Positions 8,145-15,995 of a DNA stretch of 36,256 nucleotides are shown one piece after another. The stretch is from Halorubrum amylolyticum. Its GTDB lineage: Archaea; Halobacteriota; Halobacteria; Halobacteriales; Haloferacaceae. The translations under genes were made by a program, and so were the position numbers. Every line of letters begins with the position of its first letter. The first letter of the stretch is position 1. Where the stretch lies: positions 223,119-259,374 of the forward strand of contig NZ_SDJP01000003.1 in the NCBI RefSeq assembly GCF_004114995.1, written 5' to 3'. The notes below the pieces were generated by a model. That model was given only the letters and a program-made list of their open reading frames with translations, did no database searches and was not told the origin of the DNA.

Positions 8145-8917
8145 GTGACGATCCCCCCTTCCTCGCGGCGCACGTTCGTCCCGTACGCCCGGTCGAGCGC
8201 GTCACTGTCGGCGAAGTCGGTCGGCGAGCCGTCGAAGTACACCTCGCGGTTGAGACAGACGACCCGCGAGGCGTGTTCGATCACGGCCCCGATGTCGTGC
8301 TCGACGAGCAGGACGGTCATCCCGTCCGCGACGAGCCCGTCGAGGAGCTCGAAGAAGGCGTCGACGGACTCGGCGTCGACCCCGACCGTCGGCTCGTCCA
8401 AGACGAGCAGCTCGGCCTCGCCGGCGAGCGCCCGGGCGATGTAGGTCCGCTGGCGCTGGCCGCCGGAGAGCGCGGTGATCTTTCGGTCGGCGAGGTGCTC
8501 GATCCCGACCGTCCGGAGCGCCGCGCGGGCGTGCTCGCGGTCCTCGGCGGTCACCCGACCGAACCCGGCGTGCGGGAACCGCCCCATCAGGACGACCTCG
8601 CTCACCGTGATCGGCATCCGCTTCTCGTCTTCCGTCACGTCCTGTGCGACGTAGCCGACGCGCTCGCGCTCCGCGAACGCCCGGGCGGGGTGGCCGAGCA
8701 GCGCCGCGGACCCGGAGTCGGGCTCGTGGAGCCCCAAGAGGAGCCGGAGCAGCGTGCTCTTCCCGGAGCCGTTCGGCCCCACGATCCCGACGTACTCGCC
8801 GCGCTCGACCCGGAGGTCCACGTCCTCGACGACCGGGGCGGCGGCGTACCCGAACGTCAGGTCTCGGGCCTCGACGAGGGGGTCGTCGTCGCCGACCGGC
8901 GCGGATTCCCCGCTCAT
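8141..8917 (-). CDS. znuC: Zinc/manganese-type ABC transporter ATP-binding protein
   Basis: 258 residues with all ABC ATPase motifs: Walker A GPNGSGKST (47-55), the Q-loop in YVAQDVTEDEKRMPIT, signature LSGGQ (150-154), Walker B LLVLDEP (170-176), a D-loop in VGVDAES and the H-loop His207 in VEHD. The VSEVVLMGRFPH region is typical of metal-import ATPases of the ZnuC/MntA type. It energises import through the permease encoded next. ATG 8917 overlaps the binding-protein stop (ATGA). The frame stays open far upstream, but that extension is antisense-like, arginine-rich sequence inside znuA and is not part of the protein. Confidence 0.93.
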   Translation of the reverse strand: MSGESAPVGDDDPLVEARDLTFGYAAAPVVEDVDLRVERGEYVGIVGPNGSGKSTLLRLLLGLHEPDSGSAALLGHPARAFAERERVGYVAQDVTEDEKRMPITVSEVVLMGRFPHAGFGRVTAEDREHARAALRTVGIEHLADRKITALSGGQRQRTYIARALAGEAELLVLDEPTVGVDAESVDAFFELLDGLVADGMTVLLVEHDIGAVIEHASRVVCLNREVYFDGSPTDFADSDALDRAYGTNVRREEGGIVT

Positions 8918-9996
8918 GGCTCGAAGTTGCGCCCGTAGTCGGCGAACATCACGTCCTCGGGGTCGTCGACGCCGAGCAGGAGCCGGAACGTCGGGAGGTT
9001 CACCTCGCGGGCGATGTCGAAGTACCCCCAGCCGCGCTCGACCCACGACTCCGCGGTCCCCGCGTACGGCGTCACGGGGTAGTAGGCCGTCACGTCGGTC
9101 TGTTCGAGCAGCTGGCGCGCCGGGCGGATCGGCTCGAAGACGGCGGCGCCGATGTGTTCGATGCCGTGTTCGGCGATCGTGTCCTGCGCCCGCTGCATGT
9201 CGGCCGGCCGCACGTCGTCGTTCGCCGCGAGGTTCACGACGAGGGGTTCGATCGTCGCGCCGTAGCGCTCGGAGACGTAGCCGAAGGCGTTGTGCGCGGC
9301 CAGGAACGCCACGTCGCGCTCGGCGGCGTCGAAGACGGCTTGCCACTCCGCGTCGAGCACGTCGAGCTCCGCGTCGAGCGCGTCGGCGTTCTCCCGGATC
9401 GCCGCCTCGTGGTCCGGATCGACCGCGGCCAACCCGTCCGCGAGGTTCGCGACCGCGACCTTCGCGCGCCGCGGGTCGAGCCAGAAGTGCGGGTCCTTCG
9501 CCCCCTCGACCGCCTCGTCCACCGTCAGCGAGTCGGCGAGGTCGACGAGGTCGACGCCCGCCCGGGCGTTGATAAGTTCGGTCTCGGTCGACTCGGCCGC
9601 GAGCGCGTCGATCGCCCGGTCGACCCACGGCTGGAAGTCGGGGCCGACGTGGACGAGGGCGTCGGCGTCGGTGACCCGGCGCTGGATCGACGGGTCCGGC
9701 TCCCAGCCGTGGCCGTGGAGCCCGGTCGGAACCAGGTTCTCGACCGCGATGTCGGTCCCCGTCGCGAGCGAGTCGGCGAAGTCGTAGAACGTGAAAAACG
9801 AGGCGACGACGGTGTGTTCGGCGTCGCCGCCTCCGTCGCCGGTATCGTTGTCGTCGTTTCCGTACCCGTCCCCGCCCGAGCCCGAGTCCGCCGCGTTCCC
9901 GGTGCAACCGGCGAGTCCCGCCGCGAGAGCGCCGGCACCGATCGAGGCGAACCGACGCCGAGAGACGTTCGACGAGCCGTTCGCGTCTGTGTGCAT
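8914..9996 (-). CDS. znuA: Zinc/manganese-type ABC transporter substrate-binding lipoprotein
   Basis: 360 residues. The N-terminus has a Tat-like RRR at 13-15, a hydrophobic stretch and a lipobox LAGC with Cys31, so it should be exported and lipid-anchored. A Gly/Asp-rich linker (about 36-59) precedes the TroA-type fold. Probable metal ligands are the His pair in TGLHGHGWEPD (94 and 96), His170 in KDPHFWLDP and His235 in AAHNAFGYVSERY, with a late acidic residue in YAGTAESW. Zinc is the likely cargo, but manganese cannot be excluded. ATG 9996 was chosen over 10038 because a TATA-like box lies 26-32 nt upstream of it. It is the first gene of a znuA-znuC-znuB operon with overlapping junctions. 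Confidence 0.9.
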   Translation of the reverse strand: MHTDANGSSNVSRRRFASIGAGALAAGLAGCTGNAADSGSGGDGYGNDDNDTGDGGGDAEHTVVASFFTFYDFADSLATGTDIAVENLVPTGLHGHGWEPDPSIQRRVTDADALVHVGPDFQPWVDRAIDALAAESTETELINARAGVDLVDLADSLTVDEAVEGAKDPHFWLDPRRAKVAVANLADGLAAVDPDHEAAIRENADALDAELDVLDAEWQAVFDAAERDVAFLAAHNAFGYVSERYGATIEPLVVNLAANDDVRPADMQRAQDTIAEHGIEHIGAAVFEPIRPARQLLEQTDVTAYYPVTPYAGTAESWVERGWGYFDIAREVNLPTFRLLLGVDDPEDVMFADYGRNFEP

Positions 9997-10017
9997 ACCG
10001 GTGTTTAGAGTAGGAGC

Positions 10018-10030
10018 GTATAATATACTT
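10018..10030 (-). promoter_or_regulatory. TATA box of the znuACB operon
   Basis: On the minus strand AAGTATATTATACG is the only strongly AT-rich stretch nearby. Its centre is about 28 nt before the znuA ATG, which predicts a leaderless or nearly leaderless mRNA. Confidence 0.7.
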
Positions 10031-10045
10031 CTGGTCAAAGAAAAA

Positions 10046-10063
10046 GATTAGACTAGTCTAATC
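10046..10063. promoter_or_regulatory. 18-bp perfect palindrome, putative metalloregulator operator
   Basis: GATTAGACTAGTCTAATC is a perfect inverted repeat about 17 bp upstream of the znu TATA box. The core TTAGACTAGTCTAA has the look of DtxR/SirR-type operators (TTAG…CTAA arms). A metal-dependent DtxR-family regulator controlling zinc or manganese uptake is a reasonable inference, but the binding protein is not in this window. Confidence 0.55.
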
Positions 10064-10088
10064 CTCTCTCTCTCGGTCGATCCCCGTT

Positions 10089-10135
10089 CCCCCGCGCCGG
10101 CACGACCCTGTCCCCCCGCGCCGACACGACTTTGT
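10089..10135. repeat. Imperfect 24-bp direct repeat
   Basis: Two near-identical blocks with a period of 24 bp (CCCCCGCGCCGGCACGAC and CCCCCGCGCCGACACGAC, each followed by a TGT) lie before the SHOCT gene. Function unknown; the second copy overlaps the expected promoter region. Confidence 0.6.
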
Positions 10136-10159
10136 CCCCCGGTCCGGACTGATACGTCG

Positions 10160-10699
10160 ATGGCGGACACCTCCATTCGCGGGCGGTTCGCGCGGAACGC
10201 GAGCGGCATCGCCTCCACCGTGGTGACGGGGACGTGGCTCGCGGCGCTGCTGCTCGATTTCGGCTGGTGGCTCCCGTTCATGCTGTTCGGCTACATCGTG
10301 ATCGTGCCGGTTGTCTCGATGCTGTTCGACGAGGACGAGAAGTCGGAGCGGACCGACGGCGACGACACGGCGGCGGAGTGGGAGACGGAACGCGAGACGG
10401 CGCGCGAGCGCGGCCGAGAGGCGGACCGGAGCGCAGGCGGCGATCGCAGGGGCGACCGCGAGAGCGACCGCGCCGACCTCGGGCAGGGCGACACCGCCGA
10501 CGCGCTCGACCGGCTTCGGACCCGGTACGCGAACGGCGACCTCACCGACGAGCAGTTCGAGCGGAAGCTCGATCGGCTGCTGGAGACGGAGACGCCGGAG
10601 GACGCCGCGGAGTACGTGGATCGGGTCCGGCGGACCGACTCGGAGTCGGAGCGCGACGTGGAACGCGAGCGCGACGTGGAACGCGAGCGCGATTCGTAG
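10160..10699 (+). CDS. SHOCT-domain membrane protein
   Basis: 179 residues: a short N-terminus, two hydrophobic segments (about 17-36 and 38-57, around LLLDFGWWLPFMLFGY), a long highly charged linker rich in Glu, Arg and Asp, then a SHOCT motif (DALDRLRTRYANGDLTDEQF followed by ERKLDRLLE, about 115-143). SHOCT modules are short oligomerisation or interaction helices often found at protein ends; the protein's role is unknown. The C-terminus repeats ERDVERERDVERERD, encoded by an 18-bp direct repeat. It is unlinked in strand to the znu operon, with an insertion sequence just downstream. Confidence 0.75.
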   Translation: MADTSIRGRFARNASGIASTVVTGTWLAALLLDFGWWLPFMLFGYIVIVPVVSMLFDEDEKSERTDGDDTAAEWETERETARERGREADRSAGGDRRGDRESDRADLGQGDTADALDRLRTRYANGDLTDEQFERKLDRLLETETPEDAAEYVDRVRRTDSESERDVERERDVERERDS

Positions 10700-10736
10700 G
10701 AGTCCGTAGACGGCCCCCGAAAGAGCATGCGAGCGC

Positions 10737-10744
10737 GCTCAGAC
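10737..10744. repeat. Target-site duplication, left copy
   Basis: GCTCAGAC, repeated exactly at 11436-11443 on the other side of the IS. Eight bp is the duplication length expected for IS6-family insertion. Confidence 0.8.
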
Positions 10745-11435
10745 AGTCGTGTTAACTTTGGCGTGAATTGTGGTAGACGGCGGCGGCTTCAAGCCAGTTT
10801 TGAGCTGTCTCGAGCGCGACATTGCTAAAACTATTTGCAAACGATGAGGTTCGCCGTTCTATTTCCCAAAAGACACGTTCGATGGCATTCCGATTTCCAT
10901 GGCGAATAACTTGAAATCGATAGCCATCTTCAGCGAGAACTGACCCAAGATAGTCTGCGTCATCGACGAGAAATTCAACGTTATTCAGCTGGTAGCGCTG
11001 GTATAATTCTGTCAGAAACCATCGCGTCGTCTGTTTATTTGTGGTCGGATAGAGGCTTACGTGGTGGATCTCGTTTGTATATGGATCAACCGCGCCGTAC
11101 AGCCAGAACTTCTGGCCGTGAAGGCGGATCATCTTTTCGTCAACCGCAAGTTGATCCTCGGAGACGGTCGAGATCGGCTGTAGATCGGCTTTATGAACCC
11201 AGTTGTGGATAGCGACATGGCTCCGATTGATCCCAAACATTTCGAGATGTTTACTTACCTCACGTAGTGACATACCGGCCAAGTGACAACGGATCCCTAC
11301 TTCAATCGCCCAGCGTGGAGTTCGATCTCGCTCCACAAACGACAAGTCGATCCACGCGATACGTTCGCTGAGGCGCTCGGTTTCGGCCATAGACACTCTG
11401 AAGTCGAGCGCCTCATCCTCTAACTTAACGCGACC
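10745..11435 (-). mobile_element. Complete IS6-family insertion sequence (691 bp)
   Basis: The ends are imperfect inverted repeats: AGTCGTGTTAACTTT at the left and GGTCGCGTTAAGTTA read inward from the right (11 of 15 matching). Identical 8-bp direct repeats GCTCAGAC flank it. A single transposase fills the element, and its stop codon lies inside the left inverted repeat. The element is visibly lower in GC than its surroundings, in keeping with recent arrival. The right end lies 54 nt before the YhbY-like gene. Confidence 0.85.
10752..11390 (-). CDS. IS6-family DDE transposase
   Basis: 212 residues, full length for haloarchaeal IS6 transposases. An N-terminal helix-turn-helix region (GMSLREVSKHLEMFGINRSH, about 39-58) precedes the catalytic core with D84 (AVDEKMIRL), D143 (FLVDDADYL) and E171 (NAIERVFWEIERRT) as the DDE triad. 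The protein ends VYHNSRQS, as do related haloarchaeal copies as I remember them. Start ATG 11390 was chosen because the upstream extension crosses the IS boundary. Codon usage is AT-richer than neighbouring genes. No frameshift is visible, so the enzyme is probably active. Confidence 0.9.
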   Translation of the reverse strand: MAETERLSERIAWIDLSFVERDRTPRWAIEVGIRCHLAGMSLREVSKHLEMFGINRSHVAIHNWVHKADLQPISTVSEDQLAVDEKMIRLHGQKFWLYGAVDPYTNEIHHVSLYPTTNKQTTRWFLTELYQRYQLNNVEFLVDDADYLGSVLAEDGYRFQVIRHGNRNAIERVFWEIERRTSSFANSFSNVALETAQNWLEAAAVYHNSRQS

Positions 11436-11443
11436 GCTCAGAC
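11436..11443. repeat. Target-site duplication, right copy
   Basis: GCTCAGAC, identical to 10737-10744; marks the right boundary of the IS6-type insertion. Confidence 0.8.
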
Positions 11444-11489
11444 GCCCCCAAACCTCAAGCTTCAATGCGCGCGGCCGATTTTATCGTGT

Positions 11490-11735
11490 ATGAGCGACCA
11501 ACAGCTTCGCAAGGAGGCGCACGACCTCGACGTCACCGTCTGGGTCGGGAAACACGGCATCGACTCGGTCGTCGACGAACTCGACGACCAGCTCGACGAC
11601 CGCAAGCTCGTGAAGGTGAAGTTCCTCCGGGCCGCGCGGGGCGGGACCACGACCGACGAGCTCGCCGCGGAACTGGCCGACGCCGTCGACGCCGACCTTA
11701 TCGAGACCCGCGGCAACACGGCGGTGCTGCACTGA
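11490..11735 (+). CDS. YhbY/CRM-domain RNA-binding protein
   Basis: 81 residues, the length of a stand-alone CRM domain. The RNA-contact loop is GKHG at 20-23 (VTVWVGKHGID), followed by the acidic helix DELDDQLDDRKLVKVKFLR and the terminal strand IETRGNTAVLH. CRM proteins of this type associate with ribosomal precursors in bacteria; ribosome assembly is the likely role here too. Its TGA overlaps the ATG of the MscS gene (TGATG), so the two should be co-translated. The nearby IS6 element ends 54 nt upstream, leaving the core promoter but displacing anything further out. Confidence 0.88.
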   Translation: MSDQQLRKEAHDLDVTVWVGKHGIDSVVDELDDQLDDRKLVKVKFLRAARGGTTTDELAAELADAVDADLIETRGNTAVLH

Positions 11736-12628
11736 TGGGCGCCCCCGCGGGGGCGCTCGGAACCGTCGCGGCCGCGGGGACGCTGGAGCCGTACCTCGGG
11801 CCGCTGACCGGTATCGTCGTCGACGCCGTGATCTTCCTCGCCGTCGTCGTCGCGACGTACCTCATTTATAAGGTGATCATCGCGTCGCTCGTCCGGCGGG
11901 TGTTCGACAGGCAGGGCCTCGACGAGCACGCGCGGCGCCCGCTCCAGAAGATCGTCGCGTTCCTCGTGCTGTTCGCGGGCGTCACGGTCGCGTTCGGCGC
12001 GGCGGGCTATCAGGGGTTCCTGCGGTCGCTGGCGACGATCGCCGCCGCGGCGACGCTCGCGATCGGCTTCGCGCTGCAGGACGTGATCAAGAACTTCGTC
12101 GCGGGCGTGTTCATCTACACGGACAAGCCGTTCCGCATCGGCGACTGGATCGAGTGGCAGGGGAACTCCGGGGTCGTGGAGGACATCTCCTTCCGGGTCA
12201 CCCGCGTGCGCACGTTCGACAACGAGCTGCTCACGGTGCCGAACCACGCCCTGACGAGCGACGTGGTGAAGAACCCGGTGGCGAAGAAGACGCTGCGGCT
12301 GAAGTTCGTCTTCGGCATCGACTACGATGACGACGTGGAGAAAGCGACGGACATCATCGTCGAGGAGGCCGAGAAGAGCGACGCCATCCTCGACGGCCCC
12401 GCGCCCTCGGTCCGGCTGACAGAGCTCGCCGACTCGTACGTGGGGCTGCAGTCGCGGATCTGGATCGACGACCCGTCGCGGGCCGACTTCGTGAAAGCGC
12501 GCGCAGACTACGTGAAGGCGGTTAAGCAGCGGTTCGACGAGGAAGACATCTCGATCCCGTTCCCGCAGCGCACCGTCTCGGGGCGGAACGAGTGGACGGA
12601 CCCCGCGTCGTTCGGCGGGGAGTCGTAG
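11735..12628 (+). CDS. mscS: MscS-family mechanosensitive channel
   Basis: 297 residues with TM1 (about 26-50), TM2 (about 70-90), the pore-lining Ala/Gly-rich TM3 (LATIAAAATLAIGFALQDV, about 99-117) and the MscS beta domain (FIYTDKPFRIGDWIEWQG, then VEDISFRVTRVRTFDNELL and VPN). The remainder forms the cytoplasmic vestibule. It should open under membrane tension and release ions during osmotic downshock. Its position beside two potassium uptake systems makes physiological sense in a salt-in halophile. The start ATG overlaps the preceding gene stop; a longer open frame upstream is only a shadow of the YhbY gene. Confidence 0.92.
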   Translation: MGAPAGALGTVAAAGTLEPYLGPLTGIVVDAVIFLAVVVATYLIYKVIIASLVRRVFDRQGLDEHARRPLQKIVAFLVLFAGVTVAFGAAGYQGFLRSLATIAAAATLAIGFALQDVIKNFVAGVFIYTDKPFRIGDWIEWQGNSGVVEDISFRVTRVRTFDNELLTVPNHALTSDVVKNPVAKKTLRLKFVFGIDYDDDVEKATDIIVEEAEKSDAILDGPAPSVRLTELADSYVGLQSRIWIDDPSRADFVKARADYVKAVKQRFDEEDISIPFPQRTVSGRNEWTDPASFGGES

Positions 12629-12750
12629 GCGCCGGGCAGGGACAGGCGCTCGTCGGCGGGCCGGAGGCGCTCGTCGACGGCCCCGCGGCGGGGCGACCCG
12701 TTCGCCTCCCGATAGTAACGAACTTGAGGGTCGGGTCTCTGGTTTCGCCC

Positions 12751-14088
12751 ATGCACGTGGTCATCATCGGGGCCGGCGAGGTCGGGACGAGCATCGCTGC
12801 GAGCCTCGCATCGGACCACGAGGTCGTCGTCGTCGACGTCGACCCGGACCACGCGGATCAGCTCAAGTACGAGCTCGACGTGCTCACGATCGCCGGCGAC
12901 GGGACCACCTCGGAGATCCAGACCGCGGCCGATGTCGGGCGGGCGGACATGGTCATCGCCTGTACCGACAACGACCAGACGAACCTCGTCGCCTGCGGGG
13001 CCGCGAAGACCCTCGGCGACGCGTTCACTATCGCCCGCGTGAAGAGCACCGAGTACCTCCGGACGTGGGAGGGGAACGAGGGCGCCTTCGGCGTCGACTT
13101 CATGGTGTGTACCGACCTGTTGACCGGCGAGAACATCGTCCGCGTCATCGGCCTCCCCGCCGCCATCGACGTCGACCCCTTCGCCAGCGGGCTGGTCCAG
13201 ATGGCCGAATTCGAGATCGCGGAGGGGAGCCCCGTCGCCGGACAGACCGTATCGGAGGCCGACCGCTTCGAGTCGCTCACGTTCGTCGGACTGTTCCGCG
13301 ACGGCGAGATGACGATCCCCCGCGGCGACACCGACATCGCGGTCGGGGATCGCGCGGTCGTGATCGGCAGCCCGGAGAGCGTCCAGTCGTTCGCGACCGA
13401 CATCGATCCGTACACGACGCCGGACGAAGCGGACGACATCGTCATCGTTGGAGGCAGCGAGATCGGCTATCAGACCGCCCGACTCCTCGGGGAGCGCGAA
13501 CTTCGCCCCCGGGTGATAGAGCAGGACGCCGACCGGGCGCGGTGGCTCGCCGAGCAGCTGCCGAAGGCGGTCGTCATGGAGCACGACGCGACCGACGCCG
13601 AGTTCCTCACCCGGGAGAACGTCGACGACGCGGACATCGTCGTCACCGCCCTCGGCTCAGACGAGCAGAACCTCCTCGTCGCGGTGCTCGCCAAGCGTCT
13701 CGGCGTCGACCGCGTGATCGCCGTGGTGGACAGCCCCGACTACGTCACCGTCTTCGAGGAGATCGGCATCGACATCGCGATCAACCCGCGGACCGTGACG
13801 GCCGAGGAGATCACGCGGTTCACCTACGAGAGCGTCGCCGAGAACATCGCGGTGTTGGAAAACGACCAGGCGGAAGTCTTAGAACTCGAACTCACCGATG
13901 GGTGCGGGCTTGTCGGCCGGCCGATTTCGGCGATCGTCGCCGACACCGACGCGCGGTTCGTCATCGGCGCGATCACGCGGGACCACGAACTCGTGACGCC
14001 GCGAGGGGACACGGCCCTCCGGCCGGGCGATCACGTGATCTTGCTCGTGGACTCCGACTTCGTGAGCGAGATCGCGTCGATGGCCTGA
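12751..14088 (+). CDS. trkA: TrkA, potassium uptake regulatory subunit (tandem RCK)
   Basis: 445 residues with two RCK units. The first has a canonical dinucleotide motif MHVVIIGAGEVGTSIA (3-16), an acidic strand end VVVVDVDPD and a TrkA-C domain (about 140-220). The second begins near 227 with IVIVGGSEIGYQTARLL, a less canonical GxGxxG (GGSEIG), followed by a second TrkA-C (about 360-445). TrkA binds NAD(H) or ATP and gates the membrane partner TrkH. ATG 12751 begins exactly at the Rossmann strand, as usual for the family. It is followed by trkH, with a separate promoter-like box in between. Confidence 0.92.
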   Translation: MHVVIIGAGEVGTSIAASLASDHEVVVVDVDPDHADQLKYELDVLTIAGDGTTSEIQTAADVGRADMVIACTDNDQTNLVACGAAKTLGDAFTIARVKSTEYLRTWEGNEGAFGVDFMVCTDLLTGENIVRVIGLPAAIDVDPFASGLVQMAEFEIAEGSPVAGQTVSEADRFESLTFVGLFRDGEMTIPRGDTDIAVGDRAVVIGSPESVQSFATDIDPYTTPDEADDIVIVGGSEIGYQTARLLGERELRPRVIEQDADRARWLAEQLPKAVVMEHDATDAEFLTRENVDDADIVVTALGSDEQNLLVAVLAKRLGVDRVIAVVDSPDYVTVFEEIGIDIAINPRTVTAEEITRFTYESVAENIAVLENDQAEVLELELTDGCGLVGRPISAIVADTDARFVIGAITRDHELVTPRGDTALRPGDHVILLVDSDFVSEIASMA

Positions 14089-14162
14089 TCGGTCCTCAAA
14101 CACCTCCAGTGAGCCCCCGAAGGCTCGCCTCGGGCTCTCCGGTTCGTCCCTCGCTTCGACAG

Positions 14163-14169
14163 TTTAATA
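14163..14169 (+). promoter_or_regulatory. TATA-like box before trkH
   Basis: TTTAATA, 37 nt before ATG 14206, predicting a short leader of about a dozen nucleotides. It suggests trkH can be transcribed apart from trkA. Confidence 0.5.
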
Positions 14170-14205
14170 CACCGAACGAGCGACTCCCGTATCGATCGAG
14201 TAACT

Positions 14206-15774
14206 ATGTCGTGGGGCGTCAACTGGAAGGCGAGCGTGGGGCTTCTCGGGGTCGGGATCAAGTACCTCGCCGTCACGATGCTGGTGCCGCTGGTCGTGGC
14301 GCTCGCGTACGGGGAGGACATCTGGGTGTTCCTCGTCTCGATGGCGCTCGTGGCGGGCGTCGGGTTCGCCGTCGAGCGGGTCGACCCGGACCCCGACCTC
14401 GGGCCGCGCGAGGCGCTGCTCTTCGTCTCGCTCGCGTGGCTCGCCGCCGCGGTCATCGGCACCATCCCGTACCTGCTCGCCGGCTACGGCACGGCGTCGA
14501 CGGTCGGGCTCCACGCCGGGTCGATCGGCGCGCTCACGGAGTCGATCGTCAACGCGCTGTTCGAGTCGATGAGCGGGTTCACGACCACCGGTGCAACTCT
14601 CCTCGGCGAGATCAGCACGGATCGGCACTCGCACGCCCTGTTAATGTGGCGCCAGCTCACGCAGTGGCTCGGCGGGATGGGGATCATCGTCCTGATGATC
14701 GCCATCCTCCCGGAGGTGGCGGTCAACGGCGCTCAGCTGATGGAGTCGGAGGCGCCCGGGCCGGAGCTCCAGAAGCTCACGCCGAAGATCGCCGAGACGG
14801 CGCGCGCGCTCTGGCTCATCTACTTCGGGTTCACCGTGGTGTACATCGCGATCCTCTACGGGCTCCATGTCTTCGGGATGGCGCCGAACATGGACCTGTA
14901 CAACGCGGTGGCCCACGGCTTCACCACCCTCCCCACCGGCGGGTTCTCGCCGAAAGCCGACAGCATCGCGGCGTTCTCGGCCGCCGTCCAGTGGGTCGTC
15001 ATCCCCTTCATGGTCGTCGCGGGCGTGAACTTCGCGCTGTTCTGGCACGTGTTGCGCGGCGAGGCCGAGATCATGCTGAAGAACGCGGAGTTTCGCGCGT
15101 ACGCCGGCTCGATCGCGGTCGTGACCGCCGTCCTCGCCGTGTTGCTGTTCCGCGGCTCGGCCCCCGCAATCGAGTTGGGCGGCGCGATGCAGGGGGTTAC
15201 CGAGAACTCGCTCCGGCAGGCCACGTTCCAAGTCAGTTCGCTCCTGAACTCCACCGGCTACGCGACCGCCGACTTCGCGCAGTGGGACACCCACGCGCAG
15301 ATCCTGCTCATGTTCGCGATGTTCATCGGCGGGTCCGCCGGTTCGACCGGCGGCGGGGTCAAGATCGTGCGGTGGCTCATCGTCGGGAAGGCGATCCGGC
15401 GAGAGCTGTTCACCTCCGCCCATCCGGATGTCGTGCAGCCGATCCGTCTCAGCGGGAGCGTCGTCGACGAGGACGCGATCCGCGGCATCATGGCGTTCAC
15501 GATCCTGTACCTCGTTCTGTTCGGGGTCTCGGCGGTGTTCCTGTCGCTGGACGCCGCGCGGATCGGGATCCAGCTGACGATGCTGGAGTCGACGAGCGCG
15601 TCGCTCGCGACGATCGGCAACATCGGGCCGGGCTTCGGTCGGCTCGGGCCGTTCGGGAGCTACCTCTTTTTCCCCGACACGTCGAAGCTGCTGATGGTGT
15701 TCCTGATGTGGATCGGCCGGCTGGAGATCGTCCCGGTGCTCGCGGTGTTCATCTCGGCGATCGACAGTCGTTGA
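14206..15774 (+). CDS. trkH: TrkH, potassium-translocating subunit (first copy)
   Basis: 522 residues with the fourfold M1-P-M2 architecture of TrkH/Ktr channels. The four filter loops are recognisable: SMSGFTTTGATLLG (121-134), AHGFTTLPTGGFSPK (236-250), LNSTGYATADF (347-357) and SLATIGNIGPGFG (466-478). The conserved intramembrane gate loop is GGSAGSTGGGVKIVR (375-389), and the family C-terminal MWIGRLEIVPVL is present at 501-512. It conducts K+ into the cell under TrkA control. The pairing with the tandem-RCK TrkA just upstream is by position. Confidence 0.93.
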   Translation: MSWGVNWKASVGLLGVGIKYLAVTMLVPLVVALAYGEDIWVFLVSMALVAGVGFAVERVDPDPDLGPREALLFVSLAWLAAAVIGTIPYLLAGYGTASTVGLHAGSIGALTESIVNALFESMSGFTTTGATLLGEISTDRHSHALLMWRQLTQWLGGMGIIVLMIAILPEVAVNGAQLMESEAPGPELQKLTPKIAETARALWLIYFGFTVVYIAILYGLHVFGMAPNMDLYNAVAHGFTTLPTGGFSPKADSIAAFSAAVQWVVIPFMVVAGVNFALFWHVLRGEAEIMLKNAEFRAYAGSIAVVTAVLAVLLFRGSAPAIELGGAMQGVTENSLRQATFQVSSLLNSTGYATADFAQWDTHAQILLMFAMFIGGSAGSTGGGVKIVRWLIVGKAIRRELFTSAHPDVVQPIRLSGSVVDEDAIRGIMAFTILYLVLFGVSAVFLSLDAARIGIQLTMLESTSASLATIGNIGPGFGRLGPFGSYLFFPDTSKLLMVFLMWIGRLEIVPVLAVFISAIDSR

Positions 15775-15797
15775 CGCTTGACGGCCACAGTGTTACC

Positions 15798-15823
15798 GAC
15801 GGTCAATTCCGTTATACACCGTC
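15798..15823. promoter_or_regulatory. Inverted repeat around a TATA-like box before the second trkA
   Basis: GACGGT (15798-15803) and ACCGTC (15818-15823) flank the AT-rich GTTATACA. If this is the promoter of the second trkA/trkH pair, the leader would be about 150 nt, unusually long for haloarchaea, and a regulator could bind across the TATA box. Confidence 0.35.
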
Positions 15824-15929
15824 TCGGACGCGTTAATTCCAGTAATCCGGAGAACGCATCTTCTTAGCTGATGGGTGCCGGTACCGTCGTCCTCCCGGGC
15901 GTCGCCCTCAACGCCGACGGCCACGGCCT

Positions 15930-15959
15930 CGGGGATTCCCCGCGCTCCGGCACGGAGCG
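15930..15959. other. Two back-to-back perfect hairpins
   Basis: CGGGG-ATT-CCCCG (15930-15942) is followed without a gap by CGCTCCG-GCA-CGGAGCG (15943-15959). They end 36 nt before the second trkA and are not followed by a T-run, so they are not an ordinary terminator. They may be a structured leader RNA or a relic of an IS200/IS605-type end. The rest of 15775-15995 has no convincing gene; a 30-codon frame at 15871-15963 spans the hairpins. Confidence 0.5.
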
Positions 15960-15995
15960 GTAGCCTTTCGGTGGTCGCTTCTGAAACGCCGTCAC

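Noticed and set aside
4587..8444. Very long open frame (about 1285 codons) from the first duplicated GTG
   Set aside because: Arginine-rich, no family signal and it crosses znuB antisense. It is a high-GC shadow of the exporter frame, opened by the 46-bp duplication.
8918..9907. Upstream extension of the znuC frame
   Set aside because: Arg-rich sequence within znuA; the ATG at 8917 overlaps the znuA stop in a normal operon junction.
13065..15836. A 923-codon open frame across trkA and trkH
   Set aside because: Arg/Pro-rich shadow overlapping two clear genes in another frame; no domain.
15871..15963. 30-codon ORF before the second trkA
   Set aside because: Spans two strong hairpins, no recognisable product and no start signal; more likely noncoding.
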